Shown: positions 1-6,252, numbered from the stretch's first letter. The stretch: 11,553 bases of DNA from Holosporales bacterium (GCA_031273545.1 JAISRQ010000019.1:1-11553); one strand, 5' to 3'. The notes: generated by a model not told the origin, from the sequence alone. Program-made: numbers and translations.

Positions 1-1522
1 TACTTCCTATGGTAGGAATGCTATAGTCTCCAAGAAAATCACGTCTTATTGGAAATTTGAAGGTCGGCGCTTCTGCTTGCCTGCGGGATTTTGATTTTAT
101 GTAAAATCCCGGTGACTCGTCGGGATCTGGGAAATTAGCAAAAAAATCAACTGTTAGCTTACGAATCTCCCTCGCGTAAGTCTCGTCAATTCCTCTTAAA
201 TCATTCTGAATAGATTCACGATTGTGTTCAAATTCATCTCTATTATTTACGACAACAATGCGGTTCAACTTTTCGGCCATTTCTTGTGGCATAGCATTCC
301 AGTCGTGAGTCCACTCGTAAATCAGCTTGGTAGCATCGATGTAGCCGTCTCCTTCCAATATTTTGAGAATCCTCATTATACGATATTTCATCGCTTCTAT
401 TTGGATTGCCAACTTGGGATATTTCATTATAAATCTTAATACATGTAGACTTTGTTCGGATGGACTGTCCAGAACTGTTTTCAATGCATTATCTACGATT
501 CCTGCCTGAAATGTTCGTTGTCTAAAAGGTTCAATAAAATAGCCGTTACTTAACTCTAATAATTGAACAAATTTAGCACTATCCTTAAAACGCGTGACAT
601 CTATTAGCATTAAATTTAATCTACGTATTTCTGCGGCTTCTTCGTCAGGCATTTCATCTTGCCAATCGCTAGAAAAACCATAGTGCAGTTTTATCGCTTT
701 AATATCGCCCGCGTCAGCATGTTTGGCTATCAAGCGGTGAATTTTCCCAATGAACGCATCTGGGTAGCGTGTTTGATCGGTTGTTAATTTTTTAAACAGC
801 ATTTCGTTGTTTGGGGTCAAGTTACTCAACAATTGTTTCAATAATCGTTCTATGTGTTCGGCTAATCTTACGGAAATTCTAGGCTCTACGCTAATATCAT
901 CTGAGTCCCATTCCCTTCCCGCATATGCTAAGTCCATAAGGGCAATATTCTCCGTGCAATATGCCATCTCGTTCTCATCGAGAGTTTCAAATAGTGTTTC
1001 TAGTAAGGTTTGAATTATTGGAAAAACTTCATCTATCCTATTTGTGTACGTTTGAAACTGTTCTTTGTCATGGTCCATTCCAAATATCCGTTGAGATCGA
1101 TGAATACATAATAATGCTGCTGCATACATGTTTCCGGTATCTTTTAGTCTTCGTAACAATTCTGTTATTTCAGATTCTCTTCCTCCGAGAACAGTGGGAT
1201 TCTCGAGTAGGAATTGTAACGATAAAAAGTTGTCAATACAATTCGGATTTTTAGTCGTTTGACTTATTAACTTATCTGTCAAATTTCGGGCAGCCTCATC
1301 TAATTCATGATAATCACATTCAAGCGGTGTCCTCAATTGATACTGTAAACGTGTTTGAAATATACAATTTAGCGCGGAAATATGATTCCTGTTTATGGGG
1401 ACAAAAAAACTATAAATCGGATTGTTTATTTGTTGGATCACATTGCGTTCCCTTAGTGTTAGCCTGACGCTATGTGCCGAACAACACATCAACGCCATGA
1501 CAACAATTAATTCTCTTTTCAT
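1..1522 (-). CDS. Large exported protein of unknown family (3' end beyond window)
   Basis: An uninterrupted minus-strand reading frame of 507 codons runs from an ATG at 1522 to the left edge with no stop, so its C-terminus lies outside the window. The N-terminus (MKRELIVVMALMCCSAHS) has a short basic start, a hydrophobic core and small residues, which suggests a Sec signal peptide; signal peptidase I cleavage after the SAHS region is my guess, and the two Cys do not make a good lipobox. The rest is mainly hydrophilic and appears helical (Leu-, Glu- and Arg-rich, e.g. EITELLRRLKDTG around residue 127), with no motif I recognise. Spacing favours ATG 1522: an AAAAGG sequence lies about 9 bases upstream. 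A second in-frame ATG at 1528 is too close to it. An extended -10 promoter lies upstream. The function is unknown; a secreted host-interaction protein is possible but unproven. Confidence 0.85.
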   Translation of the reverse strand, partial: MKRELIVVMALMCCSAHSVRLTLRERNVIQQINNPIYSFFVPINRNHISALNCIFQTRLQYQLRTPLECDYHELDEAARNLTDKLISQTTKNPNCIDNFLSLQFLLENPTVLGGRESEITELLRRLKDTGNMYAAALLCIHRSQRIFGMDHDKEQFQTYTNRIDEVFPIIQTLLETLFETLDENEMAYCTENIALMDLAYAGREWDSDDISVEPRISVRLAEHIERLLKQLLSNLTPNNEMLFKKLTTDQTRYPDAFIGKIHRLIAKHADAGDIKAIKLHYGFSSDWQDEMPDEEAAEIRRLNLMLIDVTRFKDSAKFVQLLELSNGYFIEPFRQRTFQAGIVDNALKTVLDSPSEQSLHVLRFIMKYPKLAIQIEAMKYRIMRILKILEGDGYIDATKLIYEWTHDWNAMPQEMAEKLNRIVVVNNRDEFEHNRESIQNDLRGIDETYAREIRKLTVDFFANFPDPDESPGFYIKSKSRRQAEAPTFKFPIRRDFLGDYSIPTIGS

Positions 1523-1528
1523 GTTCAT

Positions 1529-1786
1529 CTACCTTTTTTTAGTCCAACCATGAAGGATGAAGTGTCAAGTAATTCTCACATAGTCCTATTATAGCAGTAT
1601 TATATTGAGAGTCTATATAAAAATATCGCTTCCCCCCCAAAAAATCTATGAGCAAACTGCGAGTAATAGGAATTGCGCGTTTTTATTTACCAAACTAAGA
1701 TTTGTAGGGAAGATAGTACACAAATTATCTGTAAACTTGCTAAATCACATGCTACATATATAGATGGTGGATAGCACTATGCCCTG
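1529..1786. other. Intergenic region between divergent genes, AT-rich, no gene seen
   Basis: AT-rich spacer between the left-edge gene (-) and alkD (+). It holds the extended -10 promoter described separately and a homopolymer run of seven C followed by six A (1632-1644). I find no tRNA and no supported open reading frame. Its right boundary meets a reversed copy of the palindromic element. Confidence 0.6.
1588..1596 (-). promoter_or_regulatory. Extended -10 promoter for the left-edge exported protein gene
   Basis: Read on the minus strand, this is TGCTATAAT, a perfect extended -10 (TGn plus TATAAT). It lies about 65 bases upstream of the ATG at 1522. I see no good -35, which is typical of extended -10 promoters. 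A second TATAAT on the same strand (1604-1599) lacks the TG. Transcription would start near 1581, giving a 5' leader of about 60 bases. Confidence 0.45.
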
Positions 1787-1870
1787 TCCTCAAAAGATTA
1801 CTGATATTGACCTTTTGGGCGGACAAACGCTCATGGTTCTTTAGTTTCTGGTTTGCAATCTTAGGGGCTC
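1787..1870 (-). repeat. Palindromic repeat element, copy 1 (reversed)
   Basis: The reverse complement aligns with the copy at 2727-2826 nearly end to end: GCCCCTAAGATTGC against GCCCCCAAAGATTGC, then CCAGAAA in both, then a GAACCATGAGCGTTTG segment against GAATCGTAAGCGTTT, and a right arm AGTAATCTTTTGAGG against the consensus GCAATCATTTGGGG. It ends 5 bases before the probable alkD ATG at 1876 and contributes the TTAGGGG sequence that serves as its ribosome binding site. Strand is defined by the AAGCGTTT core. Confidence 0.7.
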
Positions 1871-1875
1871 GGCGC

Positions 1876-2778
1876 ATGCGTGGAATTTTGGCGAGGCGAA
1901 AAGTGAATCGTAACAATGGCGGTTGTTTGCCCTCTGTTTCCAGTGCATTCGACGACCTGAGGGCTGAATTGGAAAAACTAGCAAATCCTGCAAAAGCAGA
2001 GCACTTGAGGCGATTTTTTAAAACGACCCCGGGGAGTTATGGCGAGCATGATCGTTTTTTAGGAATCACTGTCCCAGAAATTCGCAAGCTTGCGAAGAAA
2101 TACAAACTTTTACACTTAAATGAACTTGCGATTTTGTTGAAGTCAAAGTTTAACGAAGAACGATTATTTGCGTTATTTATTCTTCGATTCCAATATGAGA
2201 ATGCTGAGTTTTCGCCGACACTTCAAATCGGTTCGGAGTCCACACTTCCTTTGGGGGATCAACCTCTTGCTTTCCCAGACTTTACTGAAGAACATTGTAA
2301 CTCCACCGAGGGGATGCGACAAAAGGATTTAGTCAATTTTTATATAAATTATATCGATTTTGTTAACAATTGGAATTTGGTTGATTCTTCGGCTCCGTAC
2401 ATTATTGGGGATTTTTCAACAAAAACGGATACAGATACACTCTTTTTCCTCGTAAAATCGCAAAATATGTGGCACCGCCGCGTAGCTGTTGTTGCGAGTC
2501 ATGCGTTTATCAAGCAAAGACGTTACGACGTGACGTTACATTTTGCCGAATTGTTATTGAATGATCCACATGATCTAATGCATAAAGCCGTGGGGTGGAT
2601 GCTTCGTGAAGTTGGAAAGCGAGATAAGGGGGTTCTTTGTGCTTTTTTAGAGCAATTCGCTACCAAAATGCCGCGAACCATGCTCAGCTACGCGACAGAA
2701 CATTTTGACAAAGAAGCGAAGAAGCGTATATATACTGGGGCCCCCAAAGATTGCGGGCCAGAAAAAGAGGAATCGTAA
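1876..2778 (+). CDS. alkD: DNA alkylation repair protein, AlkD family (HEAT-like repeats)
   Basis: AlkD proteins are monofunctional DNA glycosylases that remove bulky or cationic alkylated bases such as 3- and 7-methylpurines, using a superhelix of HEAT-like helical pairs. The family pattern is clear: AEHLRRFFKTTPGSYGEHDRFLGITVPEIRKL near the N-terminus (in two parts), then FVNNWNLVDSSAPYI, then WHRRVAVVASHAFI, then HKAVGWMLREVGKRD, then MPRTMLSYATEHF. The NNWxLVD and WxRR segments match the substrate-contacting regions of the family. The frame is open back to a TTG at 1807, but ATG 1876 with AGGGG 8 bases upstream is preferred (300 aa; family usually about 220-240). Two oddities stand out: a hydrophilic insertion of about 36 residues (DNA about 2206-2313), and a C-terminal tail of about 16 residues encoded by a palindromic repeat. 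GTG 1903 is an alternative start. The gene is flanked by inverted copies of that repeat. Confidence 0.88.
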   Translation: MRGILARRKVNRNNGGCLPSVSSAFDDLRAELEKLANPAKAEHLRRFFKTTPGSYGEHDRFLGITVPEIRKLAKKYKLLHLNELAILLKSKFNEERLFALFILRFQYENAEFSPTLQIGSESTLPLGDQPLAFPDFTEEHCNSTEGMRQKDLVNFYINYIDFVNNWNLVDSSAPYIIGDFSTKTDTDTLFFLVKSQNMWHRRVAVVASHAFIKQRRYDVTLHFAELLLNDPHDLMHKAVGWMLREVGKRDKGVLCAFLEQFATKMPRTMLSYATEHFDKEAKKRIYTGAPKDCGPEKEES

Positions 2779-2826
2779 GCGTTTATTTGGCGAAAAAGCT
2801 CGCAATCATTTGGGGAGTATATACTG
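2727..2826 (+). repeat. Palindromic repeat element, copy 2 (forms the alkD 3' end)
   Basis: Arms GATTGCGGGC (2749-2758) and GCTCGCAATC (2798-2807) pair over ten positions with one G-U. Outer GGGGCCCCC and TTTGGGG extend the palindrome. The nine bases TATATACTG occur at both ends (2729-2737 and 2818-2826), consistent with a target duplication, although AGTATATACT on the right is itself palindromic. The element covers the last ~16 alkD codons and ends 7 bases from the nuoC stop, so it fills the space between two convergent genes and could act as a bidirectional terminator. Confidence 0.8.
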
Positions 2827-2832
2827 AAGTAA

Positions 2833-3291
2833 CTAACGTAGGAATCTTACTTTCCGCAGTGGAACATCATCTTTTACGTTAAAGAGCTGACGCATTTTTC
2901 GATTATTTTTAAACGGGATTCCAAACATTTCATTTATTTCGCACTCACGCCAATTAGCAGATTGATATAGTGACGCAATGCTATCTAAATATTCGTCCTC
3001 TTCAACATAAGTCCTTACATTAAGTCTACATTTGTTTAACACGCTCATTATCAGGTAGTTTACTTCAAAACGTCTTTCGCTAACAGGGTGGTCAAGAACA
3101 GCAATATCTGTTAGAAATTCGAACTTCAAGTCTGGGCGCGTTCGCAATATAGCAAGCACTCTTACAACCTGGGTTTTAGGCGCTTCTAGCGTAGGAATGG
3201 AGTCGCCCAATTTTTCGAACTCGACGCCAACGGCTTTTTGAATATTTTTGAATAAATCTCTTGAAGTTTTTGTATTTTGTGCATTGTTCAT
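2833..3291 (-). CDS. nuoC: NADH-quinone oxidoreductase subunit C (complex I 30 kDa subunit)
   Basis: NuoC is a peripheral-arm subunit of respiratory complex I, located at the cytoplasmic face near the quinone site, where it packs with NuoB and NuoD. The family pattern is visible: LKFEFLTDIAVLDHP, then RRFEVNYLIMSVLNKCRLNV, then the signature-like SANWRECEINEMFGIPF, and a C-terminal VPLRK where relatives usually have HPLRKDFPL. Length (152-155 aa) is at the short end for the family, and several usually conserved residues differ, so the protein is diverged but intact. ATG 3291 is chosen over TTG 3300, because the nearest AGGA is only 3 bases from the TTG. It is a single-gene unit; nuoA, nuoB and nuoD are not adjacent here. 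The stop lies 7 bases from a palindromic repeat shared with the convergent alkD. Confidence 0.88.
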   Translation of the reverse strand: MNNAQNTKTSRDLFKNIQKAVGVEFEKLGDSIPTLEAPKTQVVRVLAILRTRPDLKFEFLTDIAVLDHPVSERRFEVNYLIMSVLNKCRLNVRTYVEEDEYLDSIASLYQSANWRECEINEMFGIPFKNNRKMRQLFNVKDDVPLRKVRFLR

Positions 3292-3300
3292 GGGCGTCAA

Positions 3301-3614
3301 CTGTCCTGTAGTCTAAAAAAAGACGAACATCATAGCCTGTATATCATTACTTCGTTTATAAAGTAAAGTGGGTCTAGTACATTTTTGTAGTAGTGCTGTT
3401 TATTTTGTTATTTACTTATATGTGAATACAATGTATGAGTGGACAACGATAAGGCTTTGTGCTAGCATATAACTATATAAGAGGTGATGTATATAGGGAT
3501 TAGGACACGTACTTAATTTACTTGGACATATATATACTGGGGTTCCCCTGATATACGTTTCATCTTGAAAAGCTTGAGTACAAAAGCGACATAAATAAAA
3601 AAAGGAGTTGTACC
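3301..3614. other. Divergent intergenic region, no gene seen
   Basis: AT-rich spacer between nuoC (-) and the unknown gene starting at 3615 (+). It contains a small inverted repeat GTCT/AGAC around an A-run (3311-3324), an isolated TATATACTGGGG end of the palindromic repeat family (3529-3556), and the ribosome binding site of the downstream gene. A TTGAAA at 3565-3570 followed by ATAAAT at 3591-3596 is a weak promoter candidate with a long spacer. No RNA gene was recognised. Confidence 0.6.
3529..3556. repeat. Solo end or remnant of the palindromic element
   Basis: Fourteen bases, TATATATACTGGGG, are identical to the left end of copy 2 (2727-2740). They are followed by TTCCCC and then TGATATAC, so the block is itself a small imperfect hairpin (GGGG-TT-CCCC with AT-rich flanks). 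No element core follows. It could be an excision or recombination remnant, or a short independent hairpin. Confidence 0.4.
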
Positions 3615-4583
3615 ATGATAACGAATAATAATTTTTTTAAACGTTCCGTTTTACGCATTTTTATTGCAAAGTCTACGCCGGAGTCACCAAATATAGCGGA
3701 TGAAAAACTGAATAATAGTAAGCATTTGCTCTTCCCAAAAGTTCATAATTTTTTGCGGATTGGGCTTGTACCACTAATGTGTATAAGTTTTAGTCTTCAA
3801 TGTTTTTCGTTCGACAACCGTCGTACGCTTTCGAATGCTGGGCATTTTCTCTTGCAAGGTGGGATGAGTGAGCCATTGGCTGGAAAGTCCAGGGATTCTC
3901 ACGCTAGGGATGCGGATGAGCCGCGATTAGGAACGTTCATAGACCAGCAGGCTGGAAATGCGGATGATCCGCGCTCGTCATTATCGACGCATTTGGACTT
4001 GCCTAGAGCGAGGTTATCAATCTGCGGGCGCCCAGTGCGCATTCTACATAGACAGAATGAAAATGTACAGCAGCAGAGCGATTTACCCAACGTCACTGAA
4101 AGGTCTGCCCTTCCTACGCTAAAACCTAAGAGCAAAATTAATTTCATTCCTCGACCTGGGAACCATAATTTTACGAGCGTAAGCGGACGATTGCTAACTC
4201 CAAAGAAGGAGGAGGAGGAAAGTGCAGGCGATGCAAATGAATATTTTAAATCGTATCAAGAAAGAGTCGCTGATTTGGCAGGGGGGATGCTGTCACGTCG
4301 TAATGACTCGATTGAATCCTCATTATCAGATATGGGGGACTTGATAGGGTCATCATCCTCAGATGCGGGTGACCTGACAGAATTTTTGCCATCGGATGAG
4401 ATTGATTTGTCAGGATTCTCTCGATCAGAAGGGTTTGACCTGGAAAGGTACCCGACTAAGCCTCACGGTAGCTACTATGAAAAAGTGGAGCAAGCAGGCT
4501 TATATGATAAAAGTCCGCGGATACTGAAACCTGTTCGCGGAGGATTGGCGCAAGTTATGAAGGCAATCACAGGGACTAGATGA
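3615..4583 (+). CDS. Hypothetical membrane-anchored or secreted protein with acidic 11-residue repeats
   Basis: I do not recognise a family for this 322-residue protein. The start is well supported: AAAGGAG lies 7 bases before ATG 3615. Residues about 47-66 (LRIGLVPLMCISFSLQCFSF) form one hydrophobic segment that could be a signal anchor or an internal signal peptide. Residues 23-50 are encoded by an in-frame copy of the palindromic repeat, so the ancestral protein may have begun closer to the hydrophobic segment. After a polar, Ser/Arg/Asp-rich middle (with two related stretches, ADEPR and ADDPR, near 99-120) and an acidic KKEEEE patch (197-202), residues 235-278 hold four consecutive 11-residue repeats of pattern xxxS(D/E)xxDLxx. 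The C-terminus is basic. The 3' end overlaps the convergent uppP stop by 8 bases. A surface or secreted protein is plausible; it is inference only. Confidence 0.75.
   Translation: MITNNNFFKRSVLRIFIAKSTPESPNIADEKLNNSKHLLFPKVHNFLRIGLVPLMCISFSLQCFSFDNRRTLSNAGHFLLQGGMSEPLAGKSRDSHARDADEPRLGTFIDQQAGNADDPRSSLSTHLDLPRARLSICGRPVRILHRQNENVQQQSDLPNVTERSALPTLKPKSKINFIPRPGNHNFTSVSGRLLTPKKEEEESAGDANEYFKSYQERVADLAGGMLSRRNDSIESSLSDMGDLIGSSSSDAGDLTEFLPSDEIDLSGFSRSEGFDLERYPTKPHGSYYEKVEQAGLYDKSPRILKPVRGGLAQVMKAITGTR
3681..3764 (+). repeat. Palindromic repeat element, copy 3 (in frame inside a gene)
   Basis: The segment GAATAATAGTAAGCATTTG differs at one base from GAATGATAGTAAGCATTTG in copy 5 (8083-8101). The left part, CCAAATATAGCGGATGAAAAA, aligns with TCAAATTTGCGGACTAGAAA of copy 5. 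The right part, AAAAGTTCATAATTTTTT, aligns with AAAAGTTCGTAATCTTTT of copy 4. Its 84 bases are 28 codons, encoding residues 23-50 of the unknown exported protein without a stop. The stem has partly decayed. Confidence 0.65.
4317..4448 (+). repeat. Four coding tandem repeats of 33 bp
   Basis: These encode SSLSDMGDLIG, SSSSDAGDLTE, FLPSDEIDLSG and FSRSEGFDLER in exact 11-residue register. The first two are also similar at DNA level (TCAGATATGGGGGAC and TCAGATGCGGGTGAC); the last two have diverged. The conserved positions are Ser-Asp/Glu at 4-5 and Asp-Leu at 8-9 of each unit. Confidence 0.8.
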
Positions 4584-5631
4584 CCAATAGCAATATACCC
4601 AAGCAAACGCGATATATTGCAAAGAATAGAAGGCTGTGTTTCTTTATATAACTAAGAAATAAACGCAAGGAGATTACCCCTATGATAAACATTAACATTG
4701 ACGGGGCAAGCAAGGGGAGCATACTTGACGCTCCCTGGAGTAGCCCCATTCCGCCTGCAGCAAGCATTACAGGTATGCCGCAAACGAACGAAAGACGTGC
4801 AGCATCCCTTCGCGATAGCCCCATGGCCCTAGTTACGGTTAGGCATATGCCAAGCCGGCTCACTCCAGGAATGCATGCGAGGATGTGAAATAGCCCTAAT
4901 AATTTTCCACTGTTTACGCGATATAAAGGATGAATGTAATCGGCTAAACCAAGTAACGTGCCAAATATAATGGAATTAATTCCTATAAGTCGAACCGAAT
5001 TAGGAATGCTGATCTTTAACAAAGAGATGAGCGCCCCGCATATTAATGTGGGGATTACGCTCCATAAAACGAAATAAAAGAATGTTGCATTGAGAGAACA
5101 TTTTTCCTGCGAGTAAGGCATAATACATTGCCCAGATGTTAAAAGGTCTTCAAGTGAACGTTCCTTTTTGGAGTTTCTGCGGTTAAATGGCGGAGGAATG
5201 GCTGCATTCGGGTCAGGCCAACGACCTGACGTTACCGTGACTTGGCGCGAGGCGAGGGAAGAGTCTTCGCAGGCTGCAGGATCTGATGTGGCTGGCTCCT
5301 GGGTTAAGTCCGAATCTGGGCGTTCTTTGCATAGGGACAACTTTGCATTACGCCTAGCTGACGTTGTACTAGGGCCTTCGCTATACTTTATTCGGGCCCA
5401 GCACATTACCCTGTGACCCACTTCGAATAACCCTAATAACAAACTATATACATCGCGCCAAAAATACATGAGGAATATTATTCCAGGAACTAAATCCAGC
5501 AACATCGAATCGGTTAGCGTAAACGAATGCGATACAATTTTAGAATAAAGATGTAAATGTGCAGTTGAACTTATTGGAAAAAATTCTGTTATTCCTTGAA
5601 CAATAAACAGAATTATGTTGGAGTCAGCCAT
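4576..5631 (-). CDS. uppP: Undecaprenyl-diphosphatase (UppP/BacA) with a large internal insertion
   Basis: UppP dephosphorylates undecaprenyl diphosphate at the cytoplasmic membrane, regenerating the lipid carrier for peptidoglycan and other envelope glycans. Both family motifs are present: QGITEFFPISSTAHL at residues 12-26 (with Glu16 and His25) and IPGVSRLGICLT at 254-265 (Arg259). Membrane segments fill the rest. The protein is 351 residues where the family is usually about 265-275. The excess is a hydrophilic stretch at about residues 82-180 (DNA about 5092-5388), rich in Ser, Pro, Asp and Arg, between the second and third hydrophobic blocks, probably a soluble loop. The frame is intact, so this is an insertion, not decay. 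ATG 5631 starts just before the motif region, as in relatives; its ribosome binding site (TTGGTGA) is weak. The gene overlaps its convergent neighbour by 8 bases and diverges from dut. Confidence 0.87.
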   Translation of the reverse strand: MADSNIILFIVQGITEFFPISSTAHLHLYSKIVSHSFTLTDSMLLDLVPGIIFLMYFWRDVYSLLLGLFEVGHRVMCWARIKYSEGPSTTSARRNAKLSLCKERPDSDLTQEPATSDPAACEDSSLASRQVTVTSGRWPDPNAAIPPPFNRRNSKKERSLEDLLTSGQCIMPYSQEKCSLNATFFYFVLWSVIPTLICGALISLLKISIPNSVRLIGINSIIFGTLLGLADYIHPLYRVNSGKLLGLFHILACIPGVSRLGICLTVTRAMGLSRRDAARLSFVCGIPVMLAAGGMGLLQGASSMLPLLAPSMLMFIIGVISLRLFLSYIKKHSLLFFAIYRVCLGILLLVI

Positions 5632-5724
5632 AACGAGTCACCAAACACTAATAAATATGACTATAGCGAATCGCGCGGGGATAGGCTATAACTTCCATGT
5701 ACTGTTACTGATAATTTACAAGTT
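5632..5724. promoter_or_regulatory. Short divergent promoter region between uppP and dut
   Basis: Only 93 bases separate the two divergent starts. On the plus strand, TGATAAT (5709-5715) lies about 10 bases before the dut ATG, and no Shine-Dalgarno sequence precedes that ATG. If TGATAAT is the -10, the dut message would start at or next to the ATG (leaderless). No clear -35 was found on either strand. Confidence 0.35.
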
Positions 5725-6168
5725 ATGATATCTATTCCGTTAAAAATTCTTCCAAATGGCGAAGGGTTCCCCTATCCGTTTTATGCAACCAATTTGAGTG
5801 CAGGCATGGATGTCCTTGCTGCAATACAGGACTCCGTTACCTTGCGTCCAGGGGAAAGAGGGGTTGTGCCTCTTGGGTTTTGCTTAGCCATTCCAGACGG
5901 AGTGGAAGCTCAGATTCGTTCTCGCTCCGGATTAGCCGCCAAGCACGGAGTTTGCGTGCTGAATGCTCCAGGGACTATCGACCCTGACTACAGAGGCGAA
6001 GTCGGCGCAATTTTGATAAACCTTGGGAATGAGCCGTTTACCATAGAACGTGGAATGCGCGTGGCTCAAATGGTGTTCGCGCAATTTGTTCGTGGGGAAC
6101 TTAACAGGGTGAGCGACCTTCCCGAAACAGTAAGAGGGGACGGAGGATTTGGTTCTACTGGAGTATAA
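5725..6168 (+). CDS. dut: Deoxyuridine 5'-triphosphate nucleotidohydrolase (dUTPase)
   Basis: This trimeric enzyme hydrolyses dUTP to dUMP and pyrophosphate, keeping uracil out of DNA and supplying the dTMP precursor. All five motifs of the trimeric family are present in order: I SAGMD (25-29), II RSRSGLA (65-71), III NAPGTIDPDYRGE (80-92, with catalytic Asp86), IV ERGMRVAQMVF (108-118) and V GGFGSTG (140-146). At 147 residues it is full length and appears functional. The ATG at 5725 gives the usual N-terminus, but there is no visible ribosome binding site, and a -10-like TGATAAT is only about 10 bases upstream. It is a single-gene unit. A palindromic element begins right after the stop codon, between dut and the convergent symporter gene. 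Confidence 0.96.
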   Translation: MISIPLKILPNGEGFPYPFYATNLSAGMDVLAAIQDSVTLRPGERGVVPLGFCLAIPDGVEAQIRSRSGLAAKHGVCVLNAPGTIDPDYRGEVGAILINLGNEPFTIERGMRVAQMVFAQFVRGELNRVSDLPETVRGDGGFGSTGV

Positions 6169-6169
6169 A

Positions 6170-6252
6170 AGGGGGGTAAAAGATTGCGGACAAGACGTTG
6201 AAGATTTGCAAGCGTTTGTCGTGATAAAAAAAGTTCGTAATCTTTTAGGGAT
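6170..6252 (+). repeat. Palindromic repeat element, copy 4
   Basis: Arms GATTGCGGAC (6182-6191) and GTTCGTAATC (6233-6242) pair at all ten positions when G-U is allowed. Compared with copy 2, the ninth pair has changed from G-C to A-U on both sides, a compensatory change. The AAGCGTTTG core is intact (6210-6218) and the right end is TTTTAGGGATTT. It starts 1-2 bases after the dut stop, between convergent genes, where a hairpin could end transcription in both directions. Confidence 0.75.

Noticed and set aside
1807..1875. N-terminal extension of AlkD from TTG 1807
   Set aside because: Most of it is translated repeat copy 1, with no ribosome binding site; ATG 1876 has a good one and AlkD homology starts well after it.
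3436..3512. Possible very old element copy (GTGGACAACGATAAGGCTTTG ... ATATAGGGATTA)
   Set aside because: Similarity is weak and in AT-rich sequence, where chance matches are expected.
5212..5230. Six-base inverted repeat GTCAGG/CCTGAC inside uppP
   Set aside because: Lies within coding sequence of the insertion, has no U-run and is short enough to be chance.
5168..5416. Plus-strand frame opposite the UppP insertion
   Set aside because: It is antisense to an intact uppP frame and has no start signal; most likely a shadow of the insertion's base composition.
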